The translations under genes were made by a program, and so were the position numbers. Shown piece by piece: positions 32,760 to 45,299 of a stretch of DNA of 64,000 nucleotides. Numbering within the stretch: the first letter of the stretch is position 1; each line of letters begins with the position of its first letter. The stretch covers positions 943,343-1,007,342 of the forward strand of contig JABAKD010000016.1 in assembly GCA_012845835.1 (NCBI GenBank), in the 5' to 3' direction. The stretch comes from Undaria pinnatifida (Eukaryota; Sar; Phaeophyceae; Laminariales; Alariaceae). Under the pieces are notes generated by a model, which was not told where the DNA came from, did not search any database, and saw nothing but the letters and a program-made list of their open reading frames with translations.

Positions 32760-33860
32760 GGTCGTGTCAGTTTCGGGTCGGCCTGACCCGACCCGACTTA
32801 TGAGCCGTGAAAAAGACCAGGGCTTGTCATTGGCTGATGATGCGGACCGAGCCTGGCCGGGACTTTCCGAAAATCTTCGTGAGCCCGGCCGGGCTAGGCA
32901 TGGGCTGGCCGAGAATTATGAAAACGTGATGGGCCGGGACGGGTCCGGCCAAGAATTTTGAAAAAAAATATGAAGAGGGTCTGACCGAGGCCCATCCTCT
33001 GACAACCTGATGGGCCGGGCCGCGCCGCGGCCCATGTTCTGAAAAACTGATGGACTTCGCCAACCCGGCGCCCATTAAACGACGATTAGATGGGCTTGGC
33101 CGGACCGCGGCCTATGATACGTTGGCGGTTTCAATTTTGCCTCTCTGCCCAGCCCATGAGGCTGCCCACTTGTTTTCACGGCCCGACCTGCGCCGCGCCC
33201 AAAATAGGTGGTGTAGTACTGCTACTACGATGACGGCGTCCACCCGGCCCATGAGAAGGCCCACAGGTTTTCGCGGGCCGGCCCGGGCCGCGGCCCTGAA
33301 CTGTGGTGTACTGTAAAATAAAACTAAAAACTGGCTACGCGCCGGTATATAATGTGTAATTAAAGTAATCAATTCATTATTATAAATATAAAATACCAGA
33401 GATGCCAGCGTTTACCTTATAGTACGGGGTAACGCATGGGCCGGACCACGGAGATGACGGGACGGCTCATATGGAGCCCACGCCTCATGGTCATCACTGT
33501 GAAAGGTATGGGGCGGGTCGGGCCGGAAAAAAAAATGAAATTCTATGGGCCAGGCCCGGCCGCGGCCCATCCTCTGAAAAATTGACGGGCTGGGCCGGAC
33601 CGCGACCAATCATCTGAAAATTGGTTGGGCCGGGCTGGGCCGCGTCTCATCAATTACAATTTTGATGGACCGCACCCGGCCGCGGCCCAATACATGAACA
33701 AACGATGGGGGTCGGGTCGGGCCGGCCCCGGCGCATCCCCCAGCCGGCCAACCAGCCTCGCCCATGACAAGCCTTGAAAAACTCCGGACCCTCCCCGTGA
33801 AGTCTTGAACACCTCCTGATCCGACCGGGCTCGACCCGCGATATTTAGATGTCTTCCTGA
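32760..33860. repeat. GGGCC minisatellite field with palindromic core
   Basis: About 1.1 kb of diverged ~40-nt units of the type gatgggccgggccgcggccc, then atcctctgaaaaa. The core gggccgcggccc is self-complementary. A less repetitive patch of about 120 bp (33301-33420) interrupts it. Frames through it on both strands are by-products of the repeat. Confidence 0.7.
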
Positions 33861-34639
33861 CACGTGAAAAGGTCTAAACAAAACGCAAGGATGCACATAT
33901 ATTACGTGTCAGGTATTCATACTTGGTGCCGAGGAACCAGGTTTGCCCAGAGCAACACGACTGCGGTGCAAAGATGTAACTACCTATAACAGGCGGTTGA
34001 GCTTTACCTGTAAAATATCGCCACTGGAACGGCCACGAGCTAATGACCACTCAAACAGAAGAGCCGATACAAACTAAGATTGGGTATCCTCCATCCTTCT
34101 CCGAGAGTCGACTCTTCCACGACAATCCGTGAGATCCGAAAAGGGAAACAAGAGCTTCGACACTATCGTCCCCCAACCGGTCGGGCTTATTGCGATATTC
34201 CCAGCCACGGAAAGCACAAGCCCAAACGCAGCAGATGACGCAGGAATGGCCTAACACGTCGCTTCTAGTCGACCTAAGCACGCGAAGGAGAACTGGGCCA
34301 CACACGCCGTGCGCCGGTGTTTGCTTTACCCCATTTGCTGAGTGATGCGCTGTACGTGTGCCTGCGCCTTGCTGTTCTCTTATGCTGTGTACTTTGACCT
34401 GTATGAAGTATCTTGTTCGTGAGGTGAGGCTAGCTAGGGGCAGCAACAGCTCTCCCCGCTTCTCCCTCGCAACCATGCGGCAATTGATCAGTAATCAGCA
34501 ATTGGTCATAGGTAGAACGACAATCAGATGCTTTTCGGAAATCGGGCACTTTGTTCTGATATGATCATTGCCGATTTGATGATAGATTAACCGGACCATC
34601 CGATATAACATGAAACCTTGTTGTGGCGTCCAATAACGG

Positions 34640-35700
34640 TGCCTTGGGAGCCCCATGAGAGCCTCATGGATGTTTCCCGGGAGCATGGACATCCGAAATC
34701 TTATGGGAACCCCATGAAAGGGGAATGGAATCCAATGAGAGCATCATATCCATCTGGAAGTATCATAAGCATAGGAGTTCCATAGAATTACGGTGGAAAC
34801 ATCACGGCAGTGCAATAGAAATAGCAGATCAATCACATGGGAGGCTCAAAAGCCCTTGATCCGATGGAAATCCCATGGTGCACCGGCTTTCACCTGAAAA
34901 TCCCCATGGGGCATCCGTGGGATTACACAGAACTCCAATGGAGTCAATTTTTTTTTTTTCCTGTCAAGGAATTCTCAGAGGAACATAATGACATTGATGC
35001 GCTTTCATGGAACCCAAAACAGATTTCTATTGCGCTTCCACCAGAATTCCCATGGGACTTCCATGGGACCTCCGCAGGACACTCATAGGACTCCGATGGA
35101 ATTCTCATTATACCGTTGTGCTCTCATGAACTCATAAGAGTCTCATGAGCGCTCACTCCCATGGAAACCCCATGGTGCACCGGCTTTCCAATGAATATCC
35201 CCATGGAGATTTCGTGGGATTATACAAAACTTCGATGGGGTCAAATTTATCCTCTCAAGGAACTTTCAGAGGAACATCATGAGATTGATGCGCTTTCATG
35301 GAACCCGCATCATATTCCTATTGCGCTTCCCCCAGAATTCCCATGGGATTTCTATGGGATCTCCACAGGACACTCATGGGACACCCATGAAATTCCAATG
35401 ATACCATAATGCTCTCATGGACTCCTATGGGACTCCCATGGAATTCGGAGGGACTCCCAAGGTAATCTCATAGGACCCCTGTTGGACACCCATGCTGCTT
35501 CCACTGGACGTCCTGTGGGAATCCTGTCTGACATCGATGGGTCATTAATGAGACTGCCCGTGGGGCGCCAGTGGGAATTCCATGGTTCTCTCATGGGAAT
35601 GCAGTACTCTCATCGGGCGCCTAGTGAATTTTCTTGAGAGTAGAGTGCTTCCATGGGAACTTCCATGGAATTCTATAGAACGCCTCTGAGGTTAGTGCAA
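34640..35700. repeat. CCATGGGA-type interspersed repeat field
   Basis: The stretch is crowded with tcccatgggactcc-like words, whose core CCATGG is palindromic. Within it, 34860-35104 and 35157-35407 are a diverged tandem duplication (offset about 297 bp) sharing ggtgcaccggcttt and gatgcgctttcatggaaccc. Each half keeps an open plus-strand frame (34837-35088 and 35161-35409) with the same peptide order. I recognise no domain. Confidence 0.6.
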
Positions 35701-36534
35701 CCCCTGTACAATATGAGTATGTCATTTTGCTGTTCAGGTCAAGCGAACATCCTCCCTGGCTCTACACAGCAATGGTGAGACTTAAGGGGCATCAAACCAA
35801 CATAGGACCTAAGGACAAACAAAAACAGATCACCAGACATGCAGGAGCAAACCTTGAAACCAGGCAAAAAAAAAGAACTGTACTTGTATAGTCTAACACA
35901 TATACCGCAAACCGTTTCAACCCAAGCAACGGCCGCATTCCAAACGATGGCTGTGGCCAGAAACGTTTATGGTAAGTGGTGTCTTAACCCATTCCCCTCA
36001 AAGTATCCTGGGGTGGCGACCTCACGATTTTTTCCTCGTAAGCTTCCAACATGGTACAAATCTCCTAGTGCTCGTAATCCTTCTTGATCAACAACCAATG
36101 GCAGATTCAACAAGAAACTACCGTGATATTTGAAAGGAGTCGCCAGGGGTCGCAGTAAGGGATTTCGTCAGAATCCCTGCGTGATACTTATGTAAGCTAT
36201 AGACCGCATATCGGTCTTCCTCGAACGGAGTAGCTCTCTAACTAAGTGGAAGCGTACGTGAATGTGCTTGCTTCGAGAAGGTTAAGAGGGTTCGCAGTAA
36301 AGGCTATGACCCCCTGGTTACTTCTGAGAACCCGGACGCATGATCCCTTTCGTTCTGTGCAGATAAACGGTGGCACTGCCCCCGTGAACAAGGCCTTCTT
36401 CACCCGGGGACGTACTTTGCCTCTGTTGCGGGCATTATCACCCATCTCTGCGTGCTACGTGTCCAACTAACGGCCGCATCTTCAAGGGGAACTACCGTCC
36501 ACGATACCGAACGCCTGCCGTCGTACTCGTCGGC
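35701..36534. other. Stretch without a supportable gene
   Basis: Mixed sequence. The plus-strand frame 36246-36470 and its antisense partner have no recognisable motif. The region may include the decayed 3' flank of the minus-strand TnpB/Fanzor-like element that follows. Confidence 0.35.
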
Positions 36535-37417
36535 TTAGTTAGCATCACTATATGCAGCTAAATCCAATCCCGAACCCCGCACAAAGCGAGTGTGTGGCCT
36601 GTTAGCACATTCGCGTGGATTCGTGGGTCTCTGACCCTGGTGCGAATTCTCGAGGGCGAAAACAGCGGGTATGTTGTGACACGCGTTGTAATCCCGATGC
36701 CACAGGCGTACACAGCTCACTGTTAAACCATGACGTACGACGTGTATCGGTTGGTTGTGCTGGTCCCACATCGGCACGAGCACCTTGTTGCACTTCGAAC
36801 ACAACTTGGAGGTGTAGCGTTCACCTCTCTTAACTCCCCACTGCCTACTCCACCGTGTCTTGTCCCAACTCCAACAAGATTCGCTACATCACACAAGATG
36901 GTTTTCACCAGGCCTGGAAATCAACCCATGCGCACAAAATAAGCGTCTACATACGCCACACGCACCGCTCTCGTCATCATCGAACTTGTCACGTATAATA
37001 CTATCACAGACGCCCCTGATAGTCCTCTCCTGTAGGTGAGACTGATAGACTGAATCCTCCTTCTAGTAGCTACCTCTGGCCTCCGCCCCATCGAGTGCAC
37101 CGCCGCTTGAGTGTATTGAAGAAAAATCGCGACTTTCCCCGCTTCGGGGCGTAGAATAACTCCCCAAGCCCTCAAGGTAACTGCGGTTACTGATGTACCT
37201 CTGAGCGCGCGCTAGTTCCACCCTGTTCTTCTACCTCATCAACGGTTTCTCTATATTTTAGGCGGGTGACAAGATATTTCGGCCCCGGATGAACCGAAAC
37301 AGCCCTCTTTCCGGTCAAACCCAACGACACAAGCGCAGGAACACGTGCAGAAGCAGCACGACCTCTGCAGCAGCCCCCCCCCACCGGTTCTGCAACCCCT
37401 TCCTTGTTAAGGACCAC
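36535..37417 (-). pseudogene. TnpB/Fanzor-like nuclease remnant
   Basis: On the minus strand, 36822-36670 reads ERYTSKLCSKCN, then after a ~25-residue spacer CVRLWHRDYNACHNI. A (Y/F)xTSxxCSxC zinc finger followed by xRDxNAxxNI is the C-terminal zinc-finger plus RuvC-III signature of TnpB and its eukaryotic relatives, the Fanzor proteins. The second CxxC has only one cysteine. Upstream frames, shifted relative to this one, include KTILCDVANLVGVG (36908-36867) and, near 37320-37210, GLTGKRAVSVHPG and YLVTRLKYRETVDE, which sit where RuvC-I would be but lack its Asp. At least two frameshifts and missing catalytic residues show it is dead. Fanzors are known from stramenopiles and algal giant viruses; the source here is inference. 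Confidence 0.55.
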
Positions 37418-40400
37418 CGAAACATCCTTGCCGTCCGTCTTGGTGGTAATGTATGGGAACTTCCACTGTGCTGTCTGCCACTTCCCGACTCTGAGTACAT
37501 GTTTCAGTCCCGTCGTCGTTGGGTAGTCTCGACGTCGGCATATGTATGTCCTTTCCCAAGCGTTTGAGGAACCCCTGAAGAATACGCGCGTCTATCGTAT
37601 TGAATTGATTGCATGGGAACCGATTGGCAAGACGGTAAAACGTCTGCCGAGATATTTCACGCTGCCCGACCTTTTGCCGACCTCGTCGTTCACCTCAAGT
37701 AGCAGCTGGACACCGTTTAGCCACCTGTAATTATCAATATTATTACAACATTTAGATGGATGTCAGTCAAACCTTTCTATAAATGTTGATCCAACACAGG
37801 GACGGAGCCCCCCCCCTCCTCCGCCGCGCACGCCCTTTTGCCCCCACGATGACGGTAGCGCCCCAGCGAAGTTAGTAGCTTCTAAAGAAAAATCCGGGAA
37901 CCATGTGATATGTCTAGAAGAAACATATGGTCGAAAGGAATGCCAATAACTGACGCTCATACCAAAACTTAAAACCAAGATTGGCACTCTGTTTATATTA
38001 TGTCTACATGGATGCTCAAGAGGAGCCTCAATATATACGTGGTATTTCTGACTAGCTACCGGTAACTCCGCAACACCAGCACTCTCCATCACAAGCAGAT
38101 TCCGTTGCGATTCGAGGATTACGTAGCAAGCACTAGCAGACAAGTGATCCCCAAAATTTATGTTTGGTTTTCAAGCCATCCGTGCACTTTCAATGTTGTG
38201 CACACTATTGCCACGAAATATGATACATGCTACGCGTTCCGACTCGCTCTTGGCATCTTCACCGGTCGCACAGCCGGTTACTGTACCCATAGCCCAGTTC
38301 GGCTCGACTCTTATCCCGCAGGTGATCCAACGTTTCCTTTTCCCGTTATGTGTTATTTACCTATGTTGGAAATGGTTTGCCTATTAATAGTCGCATTGTA
38401 ACGCAGTCAGAATCAACATTATCAAGGAGGGTTGCGATGAATATTGTTGTTGCGTTTGTCCAGCCCCTGCGCGACATAAGTTTATTCAACATCCGGGGTG
38501 TTACCTACTCGTCGTAAACGTATCGCCCATTTAGTCGTAGTCGCGTATCTCGCCACTCATGTCATATCACAAGATTCCTTGAGACGATTCTCCCTTCCGA
38601 TTTGCCACAAACCACAGAACGCTGCGTTTCGTTCATACTACTATACGTGGCACATATAGTATTGCGATGCCGGTGTCGGCAGCCCACATCGAGTAACATA
38701 GTGTTAGGTTGTTCGCGGGAATCCTTGAGCGGCTATTGTGAGACACACGTTATACCACCGCACCTACGATTTCAACATTTACCGGGTTAGCTGGTACACT
38801 CATACATTCAAAGTAATACACTGTTAAGAGTGTCAGCGGGAATCTTAATTGCTATCTTAAGACAGGTTGTTAGGCGGGTAACGTGCACGCTCGAGTTAAC
38901 CCTTTTACAACTGGAAACCCGTTTTTGGGGACAAAATTACTTGGATTTAGTATAGGATGGGGTTCGGGGGCTCTAAAGGGGTCAACATCAACCTTTTTGT
39001 ACTGCGTCAACTGGTACATGCGAAAGAGACGATGGGTTTAAACATGTGGATCATACAGTCGCTCTTGTGCCTCTTTACCTCCATGACGATCCGTATAATC
39101 TCGTCGCTGTGCACGCTTCTGCTACACCCATAAACTTGCAGGCAAATATACGCACGTGAGTGCACTTGCTTAGAGGTTGCATCCACCTAGAATATATTGT
39201 CAGTCAATTTGATGCAATTCCATGGTAGATGCGTTGAAGCATGCAAGAACATGCATGTGACAGTATGCGCGGCTTGCTCGAAACTGCCATGTAGCACCTT
39301 AACAGGTGGAGGGTGGTGTTTAGGCAAGGGAGGAAGGCGTACTCATTGTCATTTTAACTACGAGTATCCATGAGACCATAGCACCATCACACCCACTATG
39401 TAGGCGGAACGGGGAATGTCTCGTTGCGCCGACCAGGCAGTCACCACTTGCACAAAACGCAATGCGCCGCGGGGTGATCGACTAATCGCACGAAGGGTGA
39501 GCTGTGTGATTTACATCTTTCTAACAAGCGCATGCGAGGAGGGCTGCGGAACGTCGTGCCTTGTGGAGCACTTGTCAACACGATATTTCGCCTTCTTTTT
39601 CAATCACCCCTGCTGTCGAACGTTTCGGTCGCTGGTCGAGGTGTTGAGGAAGAGTTTCGGATACTTGGAATTTAGGGCTCCGATTTTGAAGTCCATGCCG
39701 GAAATTTTCTGGGCCGTGGCTGGTGTCCTGAGCTCGTCCAAAGGTCGGTACACGTTACCCGGTGTGCTCGAAAACCTTCGTGTCTTTTGGTCCGGGATCT
39801 TGTTCGTGTCTGCAGCGCATACGTGCTGGGCGACGTCTCGTGTGAGAAACGCCCGCAGCAATGACGCCAGCCTCGAGTTCCTGTTAAGCGATACACAGTC
39901 AGTTATCATCATTTATCATGCACTCTTAAGCGAGGTGGTTGTGCGTTTGGCGCAGGATACTTCCAGGTAAAGTGGCCAATGTCTCCACTCTGGCCATGCT
40001 GTGTCTTGTAGGTGGGGATCGCTGATGCGAAACAATACGCAGCCTTTCCCGTCAAAGCTTTTGGTACTTGGGCCTGGACATGGGCAACATCGCTGCGTTG
40101 AAAAACGATTGATCCATCTGCCGTACTAAAAGGCTGCGCTCCTGGCGATGAATCACATAGTAATTGAGTATCACGGACGTTTCTCGGTACAGCTAGGGCC
40201 GATTCCCCGATCTCTTCCGGCAATCTAGGACCTTCGCAAATGTTCCGCAAGGTCATCTTGAAGACCTTCGTTCCAAAGAAAGGCGGGCTTGGGTTGCACG
40301 GGCACGTCGTCACCGGCCCCTGGATTTCCTAGCCCGAGCTGGGCTCGTTTGGTTGCGTCGACCTTGGATCCTTCCCCCCCGTACCCTCGGCACGTCTGCA

Positions 40401-41640
40401 CCTGGAAAACGCTTTGTCGATCTAGGATATATATAGCGAGGAGCGTGAGATATCTCGTTTACGCGATTGAATAGCTAGCAGAGCACACGTATCATCATAG
40501 AATTCGCTGATTACATCCGCCCGCAAAATAACACCAGGTTTAATGTAATACCTGTACCTGGTATGGTATAGTGGGGAAGCGAAACCATTTTGCGAACAAT
40601 TGCGACGACTGCACCTCTGCTGGGGGAAAGCGGGTTGTGCTTCCAGAGACACTCGCATATGTGGCTACTCTGATTATTTGCAGTCTTAAGCTTACATGTT
40701 TTCGTGCTCAACGATATGCACCCCCGGGAACTATTTGTCCACGTCGGAGCCAGTTGCGCTCCCCCCCCACTTCCCGATTCTGTTGCGCGGTTGCAACACC
40801 CCCATCGACACATGTGCGCAACGGCAAGCTATCTGACTATAACACGTAACACGCAACCGACCGGAATACTTGTGGTCGATTGACTTATCATGAACCCGGA
40901 GTACTTCCGGTCGGTCGACAGAAAATGCACAGTGCGGATATACATCGAAAACAAATTGCTCAATTTATCACATTTAAGTTTTGCATACCGTATACGACGG
41001 TATATACCACATGCTCGGTGATAATATGTGGGCCTCTAAAACGAATCATCACGCGGTGTCTTATTCTACGGGGGGTTGGTATACAGCACATCCCGGTGAT
41101 AAAGTGTGGGATTTGATAAAGCGTATCACCGGGGTGGCATTCTCTGCGGGGTGTGATAAAAGGGTGTGGTATCAGTGGTTCCAAAGGCGCTTTGGCTGCC
41201 TCACTCCAAGCAGGAGGCACCGGTGCGGCTTGCAGCGAAAACGCGTGATCGATCTTTGAGCAATGGTGCCGGTAGCAGCAATCACCAGCGCCGCCGAAGA
41301 GTTTTTCCCACTGCGATGGGCCACGCGTTCACAAGGTCTTTGCAACTCCTCCACTTCCATGTTGCTGGTCTCCATATAGTGTGGTACCCTCGAGCCTCGA
41401 GCTCCTGTAGATAGATACCGCGTGCTTTCTCGCGTCTCTGCTCACTTCAAGGTATCACCAGCGTGTACATTAAGAAGAGTGTCATAGTGATCATGAGGCA
41501 TGGCACCGCAGGGCGTGTAGTAAACAACGTGTCCCGGTGATAAATCGTATTGTTGCTAGGGATTTGTTTTTATCTGCCGAGTGCTGTACTTTGCGGGCAC
41601 ATATAGGATGATATACATCGTCATATACGGTATGGCCCGA
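37418..41640. other. Spacer between units A and B, no recognised gene
   Basis: Includes the longest unassigned frame, 39416-39970 (+, 184 codons), which overlaps minus-strand frames at 39604-39912 and 39909-40313. None has a motif I can name. Near 41085-41165 and 41525, short cccggtgataaa words recur. No RNA gene is seen. Confidence 0.35.
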
Positions 41641-41647
41641 TCCCACA

Positions 41648-41692
41648 ATATTATAAAAATTAAAATACACTCCAGCTGTGAGATCGAACTTT
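41648..41692 (-). mobile_element. R1, minimal 3' fragment
   Basis: Only the AT-rich end and the adjacent cacagctg word of R1 (attataaaaattaaaatac, tccagctgtgagatcgaac) are present. It is an extreme case of one-sided truncation. Confidence 0.5.
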
Positions 41693-42042
41693 TTTTTCAA
41701 TATTTTCTCAACAGTTTTGGACATTTCAAGTACGTGGTGGCAACCCCTGGTTTCGTCCCTCCTTTCCTCCCAATCGAATATGATAGGAGTCGAAGCAACT
41801 ATGGCTGAAATGAAGATATGCACACGGCCTCACTTAGTTGACTTAGTACGATTGTCCGTCAAACGAAACTTCATGCCGGTGTTGGGTAAGTCGTCTGGTC
41901 GCCTTGCTTGAAGACACAAGCCAGATGCGCGAACGCCGCTGTACTTAGAATTGCTGTAGGGGGCTGTGCTAGAAAACACTGAAGACTGCTGCGTGCAACG
42001 CTGTGCCCATCAAATGTTATCTTTGTTATCTTTACACTCGCA

Positions 42043-42098
42043 TACGGGGGGGGGGGGGAGGGGGAGGGGCGGGCGGTGGGAGGGGGGGAGGGGGGGCG
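42043..42098 (+). repeat. G-rich tract, unit B
   Basis: A shorter counterpart of 7278-7437, followed by the same sequence (aagagactgaagtctgggtc). It marks the left limit of detectable unit B homology. Confidence 0.75.
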
Positions 42099-42225
42099 TC
42101 CTGCCTAAGAGACTGAAGTCTGGGTCTGGCCATCATCGTCTTGGCATTTGTGGGCCTTTCAATGGCTGTCACAACCTAGCTTAAGGCCGCCCTGACTTCT
42201 TCGCCTTGTTGCGCTCTTCCCGCAG

Positions 42226-42298
42226 TGCCATTGATGCACTTGATACCCTCTACGAGCCCAATGTCGTCGTTAGTCAGTTCCTAGGGTCTGCTAGTATG
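42226..42298 (+). other. Orphan exon-like segment, unit B
   Basis: Acceptor cttcccgcag, 73 nt encoding AIDALDTLYEPNVVVSQFL then GSASM, donor ATG|gtaata. Length and frame match 7569-7641. In unit B both splice signals look usable. The distance to tyrosinase copy B is about 7.3 kb, against 2 kb in unit A, because the interval 42.7-49.1 kb is expanded here. Confidence 0.35.
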
Positions 42299-42429
42299 GT
42301 AATATTTCCTTTCCTTTCCTTGCTCCCTCTTCTTCTTGCCTTGTCGTGTATTCTCTGTTCGTATATTTTCCTTTCCTTATTCCCTTTGTTTTCATTTCCT
42401 TTATTTCTTATATTTTCTTTGTTTTCCAA

Positions 42430-42690
42430 TTGACCTGAGTCTGTCGTGCGTATGCGTAGTAATAGGTATTACGTGTAATATATACGTGGTAGGCTTTTCA
42501 GAGTGGCATGCGGTGTATGTAGTCGGTTTTTCAGACACCAGGAGTAAGACGTATGTACCAGTGTACCAGTATATGGACCTGACGCGTCGTAGGCTGACTT
42601 TCGCAATCACCTTATTATATCTTTCTGGCGGAGGCATGAATTGCGTCCACTATGATATATGCATATGTACCATTTTGATTTTTTTGCCTA
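42430..42690 (+). mobile_element. R2 retroposon, unit B copy (front part)
   Basis: The front two-thirds of R2, through gcggaggcatgaattgcg and atgtaccattttgat. It breaks off near 42690. The matching rear part (gtgtaccattttgtgttttt, then an acgacaacaacaac tail) is at 44812-44925, so one R2 may have been split by about 2 kb of inserted DNA, or these are two truncated copies. Confidence 0.5.
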
Positions 42691-42939
42691 GTCCGTCCCT
42701 TTTTCTCCGCCGGCGCAGAGTTTTTTTGTGTGCTTTCTTCTGCAATGCGATCAGACTACCCGTCGGTATATTATCAGCCGTGTGCCGGGCTCATGGGACG
42801 TCCGTGGCGCGAGCTATGGCCGCGGAAAGCCGCCGAGACTGGCTCTATTTTGCGGGGTATGAGACGCTTCTGTCCCCGGGCAACCACACACTAGACGTAT
42901 TTAAGCCTCGAGGTTAGGTCTTAAGTACTTCCAACTGGA

Positions 42940-44700
42940 AGAGCTAGGCCATTCGATACTTCGACCTTAAACGCATAAAAAAAACACCATATGTCTAAAA
43001 CTCGAAATAGTGGTCTCTTTCAGTACGCATAAAAAGAAAAGCCGAGGAAAGATCAAACTACTTGAAAATAGACTATGATATTTCTGCACTACTCCAGACG
43101 CAGATGGCAAGACGAGGATTTATGTCATGAGTCAGCACATGAGTGGGTGGAAACTTCGAGAAAGACCCTCCCCTGCCCATGCTGTGCGAGCTTGAACAAA
43201 CGGCCAAAACAAATAACTGGTGCCTGGCAAAAACATTGAGTGCTTCGTACTCCATACTCGCTTCATATGTAGGATACCTCGCAGGCGTTTGCCGCCTTCG
43301 GTGTGCCTCAGTGTGGCAGTCAGTACAGCAGCACAGCAGGACTGGCCCTCAACCCGGTTCAATTTCCACCCTCGAAATGTAGGCATCCGCGGGAAAGAGG
43401 CAACAGGGTTGTAAACTGCAGCAGCAGCTCCGGCCATGCGCTACGTCGGGCACAAAAGCCAAACAAAAAAATGTGTCATCGAAAAATGACAGCCTCTCAA
43501 AACGAGAGAGCAGGAGCACGAGCGCGCGACGAACTATGTCAGAGTCCCAGTTCTCTGACCGCAGAGAACGCCAGGGTAGGAGGAGTCTCGCGGGCGTTTT
43601 CCACCGGCTAGTTGTGCTGTAGTTGGGTTGGCCGTTGGGGTGCTGGTTGTCTGTGTGTTGTGCTGTGTTGTTTTGTTTTGTGGTGTGTTGTGTTGTGTGT
43701 GCGCTCGATCCTCGTGAATGAACAAGGACTCCTTTTCAAGTAACAGTACGTAGAGGCATGCCGCTCCACGAGAGTGGGTCGCCTCTGACCACCGCCAACG
43801 TTTCTGATGGTGTTGTACACGCAGGTTGATTAACCCGGGTTGGGGATACACCAAGCGGCTTGCTAGGTTGAGCGTTGCAATTACTGCGTGGGTGTTGTGC
43901 TGTGCTGCTGCTGCAGAGTGTCTGATGTTTCCTCGAGCTTTTGTCGTCTGAAATGCTGTTGTTTGCTGGAAAATACTCGGAAAATTGCTTCAAATATGCA
44001 CTTGGGCCAAAATGTGCCCAACTGCATATTTTGGGAAAATCCACATCTCACCGTGGTCTGCCGTGGTCGTTAGGTCGATAAAATAGACCTATTTTTTAGA
44101 CATTTAAAACACGATAGGGCTTAATTTGGTTTAGAGCCAAAAATATAGGCATATCTTAAATACGTCTACTACACACACGGTGGAACTTTAGTCCTCGCAC
44201 GTACATCGGGGTGGCATCAAAATGTATTTGCGAGAGAATTTTCCCGCACTGCTAGACGCGGGCGCGGTGTATATGTACCCGCTGCAACGACGTGAACTAT
44301 GTCATTACTGTGAGTTCTCCCTCACAATTGACACGGTGGTTACCATACAGCAGTAGCGAAACCTGTATAAAGAGATATAAAGTAGCAACACAACTCAAGC
44401 AAAAGTAACGATGTGCACACAACAGACCATATCGGCAACAAACATCGGTATAAACTGTTTAACTGTTTAAGCGCGCGGGGAAAAATACTGGACACAGAAA
44501 ACAAACAACAAATTGACACCAATGATTCCTCTAACAGCAGCGACAGCAGTACAAACGTAGAATTAATTGCTGCCACGCAGTTATACGGAGTGGACTTTCG
44601 AATAACTTATCACACCGAGCCTCAGCAATATCCCAACCCTCCTCCTCCAAATGTCTGTGATATCTTATATTATCCACATTCTTTCCACTACGCATCCCTC
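42940..44700. other. Unassigned stretch between R2 parts
   Basis: No gene is supportable. 43610-43710 is TG-rich simple sequence (gtgttgtgttgtg). Short frames here are shadows of that or have no motif. The stretch may have been inserted into an R2 copy. Confidence 0.35.
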
Positions 44701-44739
44701 CGATATACACCTTCTATCTGCATAAATACTTCATCATCA

Positions 44740-44935
44740 GTTGTAGTCATTCGACTTGCGTCGCCCCCGGGACGCACGTGTCCACCTCCCGAAGGGGAAC
44801 CTTGTATGCGTGTACCATTTTGTGTTTTTACCTGGGGTATCCCTCCACTCCAGAATAACTGGAACCTGTCCTGTGACCACGGATTTAATTATGCTAGTTA
44901 ATGTGACGACAACAACAACAATAAAATTGCCCGAG
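44740..44935 (+). mobile_element. R2 retroposon, rear part
   Basis: Contains cgacttgcgtcgcccccggg, cgaaggggaacc, acctggggtatccctccact, cctgtcctgtgaccacggat and an (AAC)n tail. It shares its end with 7790-8207 and its start with 105-192. Confidence 0.55.
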
Positions 44936-45299
44936 CTTGCATGGTAATTAGACGCACGTGCCTGCCAGCTTGCGTACGCTTGGTAAACAAAAGCTGCTAC
45001 TAGTAGCCTCTTCTATACTAGTATTAGATTTCCACCACACCGGGGCCAGTAAAACCCATCCTCTGCAAAATAATGGTACGTCAATGCCTTCTTCCCGCCG
45101 GGTTCAAGGGCGACGCCTCTTGTTTCGCCCGCGATCGCGATGGTTGCTGTGAGGGGAGGGATGTTAAAACCCCGTGTGGTCTCTGAGGGTCTTGTGGCGC
45201 TCGGGTAGGGCGGGTGCTCGAATTGTAGCGTTAACTCAATTAGAAAAAACAGACTAAAACACATCAATATCATCACTACGTAAGCGTTTAATATACGAA

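Noticed and set aside
39416-39970. 184-codon plus-strand frame
   Set aside because: No recognisable motif, and it overlaps minus-strand frames of similar openness; listed only as unassigned spacer.
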